From Naumovozyma dairenensis CBS 421 (lineage: Eukaryota > Ascomycota > Saccharomycetes > Saccharomycetales > Saccharomycetaceae), in NCBI RefSeq assembly GCF_000227115.2, contig NC_016488.1, positions 310,001 through 374,000 of the forward strand: a DNA stretch of 64,000 nucleotides. The letters run 5' to 3'. Both the position numbers and the translations under genes were made by a program. Of this stretch, positions 9,060 through 19,341 are shown in pieces (positions within the stretch are counted from its first letter, which is position 1; each line of letters begins with the position of its first letter). Under the pieces are notes generated by a model that was given only the letters and a program-made list of their open reading frames with translations, made no database searches and was not told the DNA's origin.

Positions 9060-9753
9060 TAGTTAACTTCAGTTATAAATACTGTAATGGGTTATGGTAA
9101 GACTTTTAAATAAACCTGAAAGGCTTGATCACTTCACTTCACTTCACCACGTTACCTCAATTAATAATTCTTGTTTCTTAATATGATGAGTATTTTTTTC
9201 GAAAGTTTATTATATATTGCAAATTTCCCAAAGAGCTGGGCGGCAGCGACTACTAAGTACAATAAACTGAAACTTCTGTATGTATCTACGTAAGACAAGT
9301 GAGAGAATATATATCCTCAGAAAGAAACAATGTCTTCTTTTCCGATAATGTTAGATCGTTATATAATCCAGATGACGTTGAGACAATGCCTTGTAAAGTT
9401 TTTGGAGGTGCTGTCGAGCAGCAAGGTGATGATGGATACTTTTCATTCATTTAAAATTACTAATGAAATCAGTTACATCGACAAGAAAAGATGGCAAATA
9501 ATTGATAACTCTGACTTTTAAATTCCAGTGTATTAATATAACTTTGAGACTTAACTTTGCGTTACTGTAACACTATTAAACAAAATAGAGAGATATTGTT
9601 AACCTCGAAACTGCAATCTGAAAGCTTAAGGTGACTGGTTTTCTATTTATTCTCCAAGCGGACCAACTATCGAGTGATTATTTTCATTAGGCTATGTAAT
9701 AAATAAAATAAGTAGATCCCTTGGCATACAGTTTTGATATTGAATCAATCTAT
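9060..9753. other. FOB1 upstream / GAA1 downstream spacer
   Basis: 694 bp that contain the FOB1 promoter and the GAA1 3' flank. A 63-codon ATG frame at 9330-9521 on the plus strand has a good A-rich start context but no recognisable domain, and I do not call it a gene. Nothing else stands out. Confidence 0.6.
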
Positions 9754-11505
9754 CTACTCATTCTTTTTCACATCATGTGAAGTAGGTTCCCTTTCATTTT
9801 CTATAACAGAGATAGCTACCATTATCCATGATGGCAACCATCCCAGACAAAGGACAAACCAAGTCCAACATCTCATATCTTTCCACGCAGATATTAACCT
9901 ATTTATGACTCGTAATCCTTGTAATCCTTGTAATCCTGAGTTGGAAGAGACATTATTGTAGATGATTAATGCAATAAATGGATTTGATATCATCAACAGG
10001 ATAATATTTTCCAGTTTAATCTGTGGAGCTGTATTGGCGGTAATACTCCGAACCTTTGTCATTGGGAATGCCATTAATCCGATCATGAAGGAGAGTGGGA
10101 AATTAACCATTAATAATGATGTTAGAATTAAACTTAAATGTAAAAATGCAAAACTTCTTAATCTGTTAGAGACAGCAGGTTTGAACAACTTTTTGTTTTG
10201 TATTATTATAGATGAAATGGAAATAACAATGTTAATTAACAGTAACAGAGATGGTATTGGAAGAATTAAGAATAATTGAGCCAAGATAAAACATGCAACC
10301 AACGTAACAGTCCATACTATGGCAGGTATTAGAGTATAATTGCTGAAAAATGGTAATGCGAAAGATGGATTATTAATATATGAATCCATAAAGGCAATAA
10401 CAAATGCAACAGAAAGGATGACAGCTGATGGCAAATAACTACTAATTGAAACAAATTGTCTTGGAGCCAATAATAAATAAAAGAAGAATGATTGATGGAA
10501 CTTCTCTAGAAGATTGTTTATTGATCTAAACATTGCTTCCGGGACACGACCAAAACATGTAATATCTAATGGGCCACTGTTACCCTTCGTTTTCAAAGTA
10601 ATTGATTGGATTCTCCATCCACTGAATGCTTCATTCCCATGAGTCTTTGTTAAGCCAGAAAATGCTGAACTTTGAATACTGGCAACTAAAATCTTTAACC
10701 TTGTCCAATAGTTATTCTCTTTTATTTGATCAAATGGTGTCCCATGTAATGAAACTCTCATACCTTCATGTTCCGCGATATAGATACCAATATTAACTAA
10801 ATCCAAATTAGGGAGTTCACCATTCAATCCATCATAATAAACTTCCAAATAATCGAAATAATCGTTTTCACCTGGACTATCCAACACGATAGCTGCTTCG
10901 ATGGAACCACCAGTTAAATCTAATGACGTATAATAAGCTTCCACCCAAGATCTTAATGCAGAATCAGGATTTTCGCTAAACACAACAATGATATTTTTAG
11001 ACCAAACGGGCCAACGTGAGAAATATCTGGCCAAAGCAACCCCGACAGCAGCACCATTTGTATTAAATTCACCATCTACGTTAAACCATGGGACTGCAAG
11101 CACTATTGCCTCGGTGCCGTCACCCCTTGGAGCATGGAATACACCATAAAGAACCTCGTTATCGCGATTTTCATAAATTTGAGTCTTTACGCCAAACTCA
11201 TTCAACCAAGATTCCATAATTTGGTTCCTTTCCCTCGATGTAGAGTTTTCCATATGAACAAGTTCATTCCTATACCCTCTAACAATATTCCATTCAGTCT
11301 CTCTAAAATAACTATAGGCTTGTGACGGCATCAAAGCATTTTCAGAAATGTATGTGTTGCGGTATTGTCCATCCATTGGCAAGATGGCAATCATAAGAAT
11401 ACTAATCGCGACAAATATGATGGAGATTTTGGGGAGTTGAGCCATGATTTTGGGTATGAGACCCCGGGAGACTATTACTCTTTGTACTCTTTCTAACAGA
11501 CCCAT
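9754..11505 (-). CDS. GAA1: GPI transamidase complex subunit Gaa1
   Basis: The 583-residue ER membrane protein is a subunit of GPI transamidase, which swaps C-terminal signal peptides for GPI anchors. It has an N-terminal membrane segment (about residues 20-45), a large luminal domain that resembles M28 peptidases (for example VLAVPWFNVDGEFNTNGAA and NIIVVFSENPD), then several hydrophobic segments from about 340 to the end. It is close to the 614 residues of S. cerevisiae Gaa1. The C-terminal part encodes a Gly-Leu-Gln repeat from a 9-bp tandem repeat (about 9912-9938). In S. cerevisiae this gene is YLR088W beside ALT1, whereas here it lies between FOB1 and the YDR109C orthologue, showing reciprocal duplicate loss. 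Confidence 0.92.
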   Translation of the reverse strand: MGLLERVQRVIVSRGLIPKIMAQLPKISIIFVAISILMIAILPMDGQYRNTYISENALMPSQAYSYFRETEWNIVRGYRNELVHMENSTSRERNQIMESWLNEFGVKTQIYENRDNEVLYGVFHAPRGDGTEAIVLAVPWFNVDGEFNTNGAAVGVALARYFSRWPVWSKNIIVVFSENPDSALRSWVEAYYTSLDLTGGSIEAAIVLDSPGENDYFDYLEVYYDGLNGELPNLDLVNIGIYIAEHEGMRVSLHGTPFDQIKENNYWTRLKILVASIQSSAFSGLTKTHGNEAFSGWRIQSITLKTKGNSGPLDITCFGRVPEAMFRSINNLLEKFHQSFFFYLLLAPRQFVSISSYLPSAVILSVAFVIAFMDSYINNPSFALPFFSNYTLIPAIVWTVTLVACFILAQLFLILPIPSLLLLINIVISISSIIIQNKKLFKPAVSNRLRSFAFLHLSLILTSLLMVNFPLSFMIGLMAFPMTKVRSITANTAPQIKLENIILLMISNPFIALIIYNNVSSNSGLQGLQGLRVINRLISAWKDMRCWTWFVLCLGWLPSWIMVAISVIENEREPTSHDVKKNE

Positions 11506-11912
11506 TTCCTTGTAGTAGCGATTGTAGCGTCTCCTGGAGTAAGACCTAATATACCAACGTTACTTCCTTAACAGTTTGGCTAGTGTTTCCAAATAGATTG
11601 GTAGACTAGAACACTCTCCTCTTCTTTATTCGATCAATGATCAATTGTTCTTCATGCATTAAAACCATTATTTGAATCTTTTTTTAGTGTTGTTACTTCA
11701 TTTTCCCAAACCTTACCGCGGCATCTTTCCCAGCTCGAAAACTGGTGGGATCTTGCTCGTACAGTTAAAGGTTTAATTCAATGAAGATAACCTTCGAGAC
11801 CCCATTACATAGTCGAGAATCTTGGCATTTAAGAGGGGAATATTCTCAAAGTTGTAAGCATCAGTCAGTTGGCTTAGCCCTTTTAATCCAACACGGTTAA
11901 CTCGAACACACA
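11506..11912. promoter_or_regulatory. Divergent promoter between GAA1 and the FGGY kinase gene
   Basis: A 407-bp spacer between two divergent start codons. It is T-rich in its middle. I recognise no strong transcription factor site. Confidence 0.5.
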
Positions 11913-13679
11913 ATGGAGAAGGACATCTATTATTACATTGGTGTGGACGTCGGTACAGGCTCTGTACGAGCATGTATCATCGATGATTTGGGAACCATCA
12001 AATCACAAGCAGAATTATCCATTCATAGACAAGAATTGAAAACTGATTGCATTACGCAATCCTCCCAAGAAATCTGGAGGGCTGTTTGCTTTTGCGTGAA
12101 GAAAGTGGTAAACGAATTAGGGTGTACGAGAGATCAAGTTAAGGGAATCGGGTTTGATGCTACATGTTCATTAGTCGTCGTGGATAAGGTAACTAATCGA
12201 GGCGTTGCTGTAGGGCCTGATTTTAATGATTCTAATCAAGATATTATATTGTGGATGGATCATAGGGCCCTGAAGGAGACCAAAGAGATTAATTCTACTA
12301 ACGATGAGTGTTTGAAATATGTTGGAGGACAAATGTCAATTGAAATGGAATTACCCAAGATTAAATGGTTGAAAAGACATATGAGTAAAGATGTGTTTGC
12401 AAGATGTGAATTTTATGATTTGGCTGATTATTTAACGTTTAAAGCTACAGGAAGGAAAACAAGATCGTTTTGCTCTGTCGTTTGTAAGCAGGGAATGGTA
12501 CCCATGGGTGTCGAGGGCTCTAAATTGGGTTGGTCAAAGGATTTCCTTCGAAATATTGATCTTGAAGAATTGACTTACAATGATTATGCAAAACTGGGAG
12601 GTTCAGTATCTGGATCGCATGGGCGTAATTTTTTGACTGCTGGTGAATATATAGCACCCTTGAACGATCAAGCTATTGAAGAATTAGAGCTATCAAAAGA
12701 GTGCATCGTTGGATCAGGTATAATTGATGCATATGCAGGTTGGCTTGGAACTGTGGGCTCAGGTACAGTTGATCTAGAACAACTATTTAGAGTTGGGATG
12801 GCGAATGCAATTGGGAGATTGGCCGCGGTGGCAGGTACATCCACATGTCACATTGTGCTATCAAAAGATCCTATATTTGTCCCGGGTGTTTGGGGTCCAT
12901 ATAAAGATACCATTACTAAAGGATATTGGTGTACTGAAGGTGGACAAAGTTGTACTGGTGCATTACTACAACACGTCTTGCAAACGCATCCCTCATATAA
13001 AGAACTTGAAGAAATTTCTGAGAAAAATGGTATGAACAAGTTTGATTATCTTAACACTAGATTAGCAGAAATGGCAAAGAGATCCAACGAGCGATCTGTT
13101 TTATGTCTTGCTAAACATATATTTTTTTATGGAGATTTGCACGGGAATAGATCTCCCTTGGCTGACCCATCCATGAAAGGTGCTATAGTAGGGTTATCAA
13201 TGGATACAAGTCTGGATAATTTAGCTAAGACATACCTTGCTGCTTGTGAGTTTATTGCTCAACAAAATAGACAAATCATTGAAGCCATGTGTGATGCTGG
13301 TCATGAAATATCTGCCATTTATATGTCTGGTGGACAATGTAGAAATAGTCTCCTGATGAAACTCCTGGCAGATTGTTCAGGTTTATCTGTCATAATACCC
13401 GAATATATCGATTCGGCTGTTGTATTTGGTGCCGCCATTCTGGGTGCATCTGCTAGCAAATTGTATCAGCTTAATGGATCAGAGTCAGATACAGTGATAA
13501 ATACAGAAAATATATTATGGAGTACTATGAATAAAATGACTAAAGTTGGAAGTTACATTATGCCAGTACCAAAGGATCATCCTGATCGTATCTTATTAGA
13601 TGCTAAATACAAGATTTTTTTAGATATGGCTGATCGACAGAAAAGATATAGAGCAATTGTTGATGCAGTTGAAGATTAA
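11913..13679 (+). CDS. YDR109C: FGGY-family carbohydrate kinase (D-ribulokinase type)
   Basis: The 588-residue protein has both halves of an FGGY sugar kinase. The N-terminal phosphate loop reads GVDVGTGSVRACIID (about 9-23). A central catalytic region contains DHRALKE, and the glycine-rich STCHI and EGGQSCTG regions follow. The C-terminal ATP-binding motif is YMSGGQCRNSLLMKLLAD with DSAVVFGAAILGA. The closest functionally tested family members phosphorylate D-ribulose (FGGY, metabolite repair). It matches YDR109C by position. S. cerevisiae YDR109C is longer (715 aa) through an N-terminal extension that is absent here; the ATG at 11913 sits directly before the conserved domain. The substrate is inferred from the family. 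Confidence 0.88.
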   Translation: MEKDIYYYIGVDVGTGSVRACIIDDLGTIKSQAELSIHRQELKTDCITQSSQEIWRAVCFCVKKVVNELGCTRDQVKGIGFDATCSLVVVDKVTNRGVAVGPDFNDSNQDIILWMDHRALKETKEINSTNDECLKYVGGQMSIEMELPKIKWLKRHMSKDVFARCEFYDLADYLTFKATGRKTRSFCSVVCKQGMVPMGVEGSKLGWSKDFLRNIDLEELTYNDYAKLGGSVSGSHGRNFLTAGEYIAPLNDQAIEELELSKECIVGSGIIDAYAGWLGTVGSGTVDLEQLFRVGMANAIGRLAAVAGTSTCHIVLSKDPIFVPGVWGPYKDTITKGYWCTEGGQSCTGALLQHVLQTHPSYKELEEISEKNGMNKFDYLNTRLAEMAKRSNERSVLCLAKHIFFYGDLHGNRSPLADPSMKGAIVGLSMDTSLDNLAKTYLAACEFIAQQNRQIIEAMCDAGHEISAIYMSGGQCRNSLLMKLLADCSGLSVIIPEYIDSAVVFGAAILGASASKLYQLNGSESDTVINTENILWSTMNKMTKVGSYIMPVPKDHPDRILLDAKYKIFLDMADRQKRYRAIVDAVED

Positions 13680-13872
13680 AAATCCGTATGCAAATGTTCA
13701 AGGCTTTTTTCCTGGTCTCTATAAATGGAAATAAATGGGTTGATAGATAAACATAGAGATCGATATATATATATATATATATAAATATCTATGAGAGAAT
13801 ATGAAGATTATTCATTAATTTTTACCGCGTTACGTAGAGTTAAATGCTTCTCTTTCATTTTAACACATACAG
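13680..13872. other. Convergent 3' spacer with TA tract
   Basis: A 193-bp gap between the FGGY kinase and TRS85 stop codons, with a TA repeat at about 13763-13783 and A/T-rich flanks that fit 3'-end signals for both genes. Confidence 0.6.
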
Positions 13873-16023
13873 CTATGAAGAGACCTCGATGTGATCGGCA
13901 GATAGTTTCTCATCTTTCAGTTTAAAATTTCCATCATCACCACCAATATTCTCATCTAATAGGTTCCTTAGTTTTGCTACTATTAAATCATCTCGTTTAC
14001 CAAGATCAGTGGCATCATATATACTTTCCATATCTTTCAAGCACCATGCTACTTGACGCCATTGCTTTTGTTCAGCCCATTTTTTGGCTGCAATTAACCT
14101 AAAGAACGCAGATTTCCTCCTTCTAGTGAACCCTTTGGATAATATATTTTTACCTGAACCCAATTTCGATTCTAAATCAGATTCCCATTGAATGGTTTTT
14201 GGTTTGTCTGTGCTGGGTGTTGCCACTACCTTGTCCGCCGTCGTCGTAGTAACTGTAGTTGTAGTAGTGGCGGTATCGTTTATCTTATATCTTATCCTTG
14301 GATCAATTCTTAATTTATAACAATCACTGAGCCTTTCCCATATTTGTATTTGTGAACAAGGTCCCAACTTGCATTCCGTTAAGATAGTCTCCAAATACGT
14401 AATAGCATAAGGTGTAGAAGTCCAAGTATCACTGAGAGATAAAAACAATTCTGACAACAGAATCATACATCTTGTCTCGTATGAACGAAGAGGTTCCACT
14501 GACTGTTCTGCAAAGACTTTATTCGTAGTATCTTGAATTAATGTTATTGCGCAATTCTCGTAGGTTTGTAATGCACGTTCAATCAATGGATTTATATCAT
14601 TTTTAATCATTTTCACTGTGACTATACTTTGAGCCCCCATTAATAACGATGTGGCACACCATTCTAAGCACGATGCTAAATATTTTGGAAAGGTGTCCAA
14701 ATCACGACTCAATGATTCGTATGTGGAATATGCGGTTTTGAAATCTGATATCATCATGGACCAATCTGCTAATTTACGCATTAGTAATTCAGTGGATGAG
14801 AATGCAAAATATTCGTTCCCCTCGCTATCTTTCGTGAGAATATTTTCTTGGGGACCATTGTTGTTTTTAGTCATGAATTTCTTTAGGAATTTGGCACCAT
14901 GGAATAGGGATCTTCTTGGTTGGAGTATTGTTTCTTCCCAGAATAAAAGTTTGCGTTTCATAAAGGGGAGCATAAGGTCGTAGATTAGACTATCTAGAAT
15001 ATTATATATGGAATTGATTAGTGAGATTGACAGTTTGGCAGAGAATGGAGTCTGCAGGAAATAAATCATTTCTTCCAAGGAGGACATAATTGGTTGATGT
15101 AAATCTACTTTGATATCAATTTCATATTGTTCATTCCATAATGGTAATATGAGACTCTCTACAAATAATTGTTTTTTCAGACGTTTCGTCAATGATTGAC
15201 ATATTTCGAATTGTTCTTGATAATTAGCATCATAACATAATAAGAATATAGGCAACATATCATTTGTGTTCATGAATATTGGGAAATTTGGAGTAGTAGT
15301 ATTAAGGTTTTTAAATTCGACCAAAAGATCTCTAATATCGTCGTATGTTTGTCCCATTGATATGTCTACTGCAATTAGGGAGACTATTGGATGATTGAAC
15401 GTTTCATATGGCGATAATTGCGTAGTTGATGAAATTGCCAATGAGAAAAAATTATGATAGATTGAATTTTTTAGTAGTTCATAAGGAGTTGAATTATTTG
15501 TATTTGTAGCAATTAATTGTAGATACTGTTCTAGATATATTTCCAAAGAATGATAATCGAATAACATATCGTTACTACTCTTGATAGCGACTATATCATC
15601 TATAGGTTTTGTGAACCTAATATATTGAGATTGTGTGGAGTCTCTTTGGAAAAGACTATTTGATCTACTCCTACCCCTACGAGCTTTCAAAGGTGGTTGC
15701 TGTTGCCCAGATGGTACGATCAAAGATGAAACAGGATTGGAGGGATTTGTAGGATGAGTGACATCAAGCTCTTGCTTCCCAACCAATTCGTTTGCTTGAT
15801 CTCTGTCAGATACACAACCTCCAAAATATCGAAGAAGCATATACAAGGAATCGATATTATAAGTTTCTTGTATATGGTTATCAAGTTGTGGAGTCGAAGT
15901 CACTGTAATGACAGGGGCGATGGCATTGGATACTATTCTCTTGGCGATTTCAGGCGGTACACTTTCCTTAGCATGATCCAGATGGAAGAGCAAGTTCATG
16001 TAATGTTCGTAGGAGAAGACCAT
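13873..16023 (-). CDS. TRS85: TRAPPIII subunit Trs85 (Gsg1)
   Basis: The 716-residue protein is close to the 698 of S. cerevisiae Trs85. Trs85 directs the TRAPPIII complex, a Ypt1 exchange factor, to autophagosome formation sites and the Golgi. The N-terminal part has a Ser/Arg-rich insertion (RRGRSRSNSLF, about 114-124) followed by the conserved region around residues 130-420, which includes the MKRKLLFWEETILQPRRSLF stretch. The rest is mostly helical and would fit TPR-like or alpha-solenoid repeats. A Thr-rich low-complexity stretch lies near 590-600. Position and orientation match YDR108W. It is divergent from the TMN2-type gene. Confidence 0.88.
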   Translation of the reverse strand: MVFSYEHYMNLLFHLDHAKESVPPEIAKRIVSNAIAPVITVTSTPQLDNHIQETYNIDSLYMLLRYFGGCVSDRDQANELVGKQELDVTHPTNPSNPVSSLIVPSGQQQPPLKARRGRSRSNSLFQRDSTQSQYIRFTKPIDDIVAIKSSNDMLFDYHSLEIYLEQYLQLIATNTNNSTPYELLKNSIYHNFFSLAISSTTQLSPYETFNHPIVSLIAVDISMGQTYDDIRDLLVEFKNLNTTTPNFPIFMNTNDMLPIFLLCYDANYQEQFEICQSLTKRLKKQLFVESLILPLWNEQYEIDIKVDLHQPIMSSLEEMIYFLQTPFSAKLSISLINSIYNILDSLIYDLMLPFMKRKLLFWEETILQPRRSLFHGAKFLKKFMTKNNNGPQENILTKDSEGNEYFAFSSTELLMRKLADWSMMISDFKTAYSTYESLSRDLDTFPKYLASCLEWCATSLLMGAQSIVTVKMIKNDINPLIERALQTYENCAITLIQDTTNKVFAEQSVEPLRSYETRCMILLSELFLSLSDTWTSTPYAITYLETILTECKLGPCSQIQIWERLSDCYKLRIDPRIRYKINDTATTTTTVTTTTADKVVATPSTDKPKTIQWESDLESKLGSGKNILSKGFTRRRKSAFFRLIAAKKWAEQKQWRQVAWCLKDMESIYDATDLGKRDDLIVAKLRNLLDENIGGDDGNFKLKDEKLSADHIEVSS

Positions 16024-16589
16024 TATGGGAACCGAGTCTTATTGTATTCTTGCTTTACCTTCTAATCATACTGGCAGGTATTAGAATTCCAGACATCGCT
16101 GGCACATTGCATACATATCCCATCTTTAAGTATAACCACATTTCTGTTCATTGTTTGACGCTTCAAGATATTCTTCAGAGTGATTTTCCCTTCAAACCGC
16201 CTTCTTTTCTTTTGGCTGGATTTGCCTCCCTGATACCCCTCGTAGACGTCTTGTCAAAATATCCAAATTCAACAATTTTCAAAATACAGCAGTTCGAATC
16301 CTTGCAAACTTGTTTAATTTTCCTGAAAAATTTTGAAAATTGGCGATTCGTTGCGCTGTCATTCTTGCAATATGGAAATATGTAAAACATATCTGGCTAC
16401 TACATAGAATATAAGAAGAAGAAACTAAGACCATCGCGTCTTTATGGTCCATTGATTCTACTTAATCTGACGTGTCTATCCAAAAACCATATAGACATAT
16501 ATATATATATATATATATATATGCATTCCAAAGTATAGGCAACCTAGTTTTCTTTCGGTCCCTTTATTCTTGGGTTTTTTTTTCTTGTC
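16024..16589. promoter_or_regulatory. Divergent promoter between TRS85 and TMN2-type gene
   Basis: A 566-bp spacer that includes a TA tract (about 16497-16522). It also contains the unresolved start of the TMN2-type gene: ATGs at 16377, 16453, 16521 and 16603 all lead quickly to stops, and none is in frame with the conserved protein. Confidence 0.5.
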
Positions 16590-18608
16590 TTGTATTTTAC
16601 AAATGCACTAATTTCCTATTCCTCCTACTCCCCCTACGTGCTGCTACTGCAGACCTCCACAGCTGCCATCCAATTACCAGGCCTTGGACCAAACACATAC
16701 CATGAAGGTGATGAGATTCCACTTTTAGTGAACCACTTGACACCCTCTATGCATTATCACCACAAGAATCAAGAAGGTCAGGATATCTCCACAGATGATA
16801 AGCGTACCATCTATTCATACGATTACTATTATGAAAAACTTCATTTCTGTAAGCCAGAACACGTTGAAAAAGCAGGTGTCTCCATTGGATCCGTTCTCTT
16901 CGGTGATAGGCTGTATAACTCTCCTTTCCAATTGAACATGTTAAAAAACAAGACGTGTGAAAGATTATGTAATTCCACAATCATCGGTAGGGACGCCAAG
17001 TTCATTAATAAGTTGATTAAAAATGGATACTATCAGAATTGGTTGATCGATGGATTACCCGCTGCTAGAGAAGTCTATGATACGAGAACTAAATCGAATT
17101 TTTATGGGAATGGGTTTGAATTGGGTCTTGTAGAGATTAGACAAACTACCGGGGAGAAACTTTTGCCAAATTCAGCAGATACGTTTCGAGATTTACATAA
17201 GAGAGATGCTAAGAATATTGTTCAAAATTTAATGCAAGATATTGAAGTGCCTTACTTCGTTAATCATTTCGATATTAGAATTGAATATCATGATCGCGGG
17301 AATGATAATTATAGAGTTGTTGGTGTGACTGTGAATCCTGTTTCAATTGATCGTTCCCCTGATGGTGGCTGTAAACCCACGGGGAAGGCTTTGTCTTTGA
17401 GTGAATCGGAAGTGAATTATATTCATTTCACTTATTCAGTCGAGTTTATACCTTCAGAAACCGCATGGGTTACTAGATGGGATAAATATTTACATGTGTA
17501 TGATCCAACAATCCAATGGGTTTCTATCGTGAACTTTTCCATCGTCGTCATAATATTGTCATGTGCTGTAGCACGTTCCCTCTTACAAGCATTAAAGAGC
17601 GATTTCTCTCGTTATGGTGAGTTGAATTTAGATGAAACTATAAAGGAAGATGCTAGTTGGAAATTGGGCCATGGTGACGTCTTCAGAGCTCCAGATCATC
17701 CCATGTTATTGTCCATTTTGGTTGGATCAGGTGTACAACTGTTCTTAATGATCATTTGTACCATATTCTTACCTGCCGTTGGATTGATTACACCTGGTTC
17801 TAGAGGTACACTACCAACAGTCATGTTCTTATTATACCTTGGCTTCAGCTTCATTAGCTCGTTCGTCTCGATGGGCGTTTATAAATTCTTCAATGGTCAA
17901 AAATGGCATATAAATTGCATCTTGACCCCTTTTTTAGTTCCAGGTTTGTTACTACTTGTTATAATAGGATTGAACATATTTCTCATCTTTGTTCATTCAT
18001 CTGGTGTTATCCCACTAGCCACATTCACATCTTTAATATTATTATGGTTCTTCATCGGTGTCCCACTTTCCATTACAGGCTCATTGATGGCTCGTAAGAC
18101 TTGTCATTGGGATATACATCCAACTAAGACAAATACAGTATCCAAAGTGATCCCACCGCAAAAATGGTATTTACAGACAATTCCTGCATCATTAATTGGA
18201 GGTCTGTTTTCATTCGGTTCATTATCTGTAGAATTATACTTCGTCTACACAAGTTTATGGTTCAACAAGATATTCTACATGTATGGGTTCCTATTTGGCT
18301 CTGCTATCTTATTCACATTAACAGTATCATTAGTGACAGTCCTATTCACATATTATTCATTATCTGCTGAGAATTGGCAATGGCAATGGAGAAGTTTCCT
18401 CATTGCAGGGTTAGGCTGTTCATTTTATGTCTTCCTTCATTCTCTTCTATTTACTGAAGTTAAATTAGGTGGATTCACTAATGCTCTTTTGTATATGGGG
18501 TACTCTTTTGTGATAACAAGTTTGGCATTCGTCGTTACTGGTGCCTTAGGGTTCTTGAGTAGTATGCTTTTCGTTAGAACTATCTATTCCGCAGTAAAAG
18601 TGGATTAA
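16590..18608 (+). CDS. TMN2: EMP70/TM9SF-family endosomal membrane protein; 5' end unresolved
   Basis: The frame encodes a nonaspanin: a luminal domain that starts IQLPGLGPNTYHEGDEIPLLVN (residues about 27 on), then a nine-segment membrane domain from about residue 300, ending IYSAVKVD, a short tail of the type used for Golgi retention. The family acts in endosome-Golgi trafficking, cell adhesion and copper handling. Position matches YDR107C (TMN2); its duplicate EMP70 (YLR083C) is similar, so the name rests on synteny. There is no in-frame ATG between the upstream stop at 16545-16547 and the conserved mature region. The listed start is a TTG, used only as a placeholder. A one-base indel after the ATG at 16603, or an unrecognised intron, would supply a start. 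A better signal-peptide-like stretch (FLFLLLPLRAATA) lies in another frame at about 16612-16650. Confidence 0.88.
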   Translation: MYFTNALISYSSYSPYVLLLQTSTAAIQLPGLGPNTYHEGDEIPLLVNHLTPSMHYHHKNQEGQDISTDDKRTIYSYDYYYEKLHFCKPEHVEKAGVSIGSVLFGDRLYNSPFQLNMLKNKTCERLCNSTIIGRDAKFINKLIKNGYYQNWLIDGLPAAREVYDTRTKSNFYGNGFELGLVEIRQTTGEKLLPNSADTFRDLHKRDAKNIVQNLMQDIEVPYFVNHFDIRIEYHDRGNDNYRVVGVTVNPVSIDRSPDGGCKPTGKALSLSESEVNYIHFTYSVEFIPSETAWVTRWDKYLHVYDPTIQWVSIVNFSIVVIILSCAVARSLLQALKSDFSRYGELNLDETIKEDASWKLGHGDVFRAPDHPMLLSILVGSGVQLFLMIICTIFLPAVGLITPGSRGTLPTVMFLLYLGFSFISSFVSMGVYKFFNGQKWHINCILTPFLVPGLLLLVIIGLNIFLIFVHSSGVIPLATFTSLILLWFFIGVPLSITGSLMARKTCHWDIHPTKTNTVSKVIPPQKWYLQTIPASLIGGLFSFGSLSVELYFVYTSLWFNKIFYMYGFLFGSAILFTLTVSLVTVLFTYYSLSAENWQWQWRSFLIAGLGCSFYVFLHSLLFTEVKLGGFTNALLYMGYSFVITSLAFVVTGALGFLSSMLFVRTIYSAVKVD

Positions 18609-19023
18609 TTTATCAAAAGAAAAGGACGTAGAGTAATAATAGACTAATTTTTTTCCTGCCAATGCAACTTACTTTAATTCGCAATACAAATGTAAAAATT
18701 CATATATCTATATACTTCTGTATATTTCGGGAACATAACATCTATTCTATTTAATGAAAGATGGGGCAGAGACGCCTGTGCGAAAAATACTCAATAACAT
18801 TGAATCAAGAGGGCTCAATGAAAAACCTATAAGAGCAAAATCTTTCTTTTTCGTCCTCATATTCTAATCTTATTAATTTAATGCTTTGTACTCAATGTTT
18901 TTTAAGAAATGGATCAATTCTGATACCTATTGTCATTGCTGCTCACTATGATCTAATAACCACATTCAAATTAAAGGTCAATCAATCCATTCAGAAGGAA
19001 AAAGAATACGGAAAAAAATTTAG
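18609..19023. other. TMN2 3' flank to tRNA-Ile
   Basis: 415 bp of A/T-rich sequence downstream of the TMN2-type gene and downstream of tRNA-Ile, which reads the other way. The T-run just past the tRNA 3' end (AAAAAAATTT on the plus strand, about 19014-19022) is a suitable Pol III terminator. No gene is seen. Confidence 0.55.
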
Positions 19024-19097
19024 TGGTCTCTAGCGGGATCGAACCGCTGATCCCCGCGTTATTAGCACGGTGCCTTAACCAACTGGGCCAAGAGACC
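19024..19097 (-). tRNA. tRNA-Ile (anticodon AAT)
   Basis: A 74-nt cloverleaf. The acceptor 5' strand GGTCTCT pairs with AGAGACC and is followed by discriminator A. The D-arm carries GCCCAGTTGGTTAAGGC. The anticodon stem CCGTG/CGCGG holds loop CTAATAA with anticodon AAT. The T-arm contains GGTTCGATCC. There is no intron. Internal A and B boxes are intact. A decayed coding sequence lies about 245 bp upstream of its 5' end, in the zone where yeast retrotransposons commonly insert. Confidence 0.97.
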
Positions 19098-19341
19098 AAC
19101 TATTTCTGTTTTTCCTGCCTTCGGTGAGCATGAGGTTCAAATTCAATGAAACGTATTTTAATATTTCACTTAAATACCTTTATGTAAAAACAAACAAACA
19201 AACGAGGATCTTTTACATATTGTCAATACATTGTTATTTGTGATAGCCAGCCGACTCAAACAATACAAGATTATTATTTCATGAATCAACTACCAACTTT
19301 TGTGAATCAACTCAAAACTTACTAATTATGTCTCAAAAATT

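Noticed and set aside
9330..9521. 63-codon ATG frame between FOB1 and GAA1
   Set aside because: It has an acceptable start context but no domain, no signal peptide and no known gene at this place. A frame change would be needed to extend it. Too weak to call.
9962..10279. 105-codon plus-strand frame
   Set aside because: It lies fully antisense to the membrane domain of GAA1 and is a shadow of it.
16521..16652. Mini-exon MHSK spliced from GTATAG to CAG for the TMN2-type gene
   Set aside because: The frame would fit, but the donor is non-canonical, the branch site is poor and the product would lack the signal peptide this family needs.
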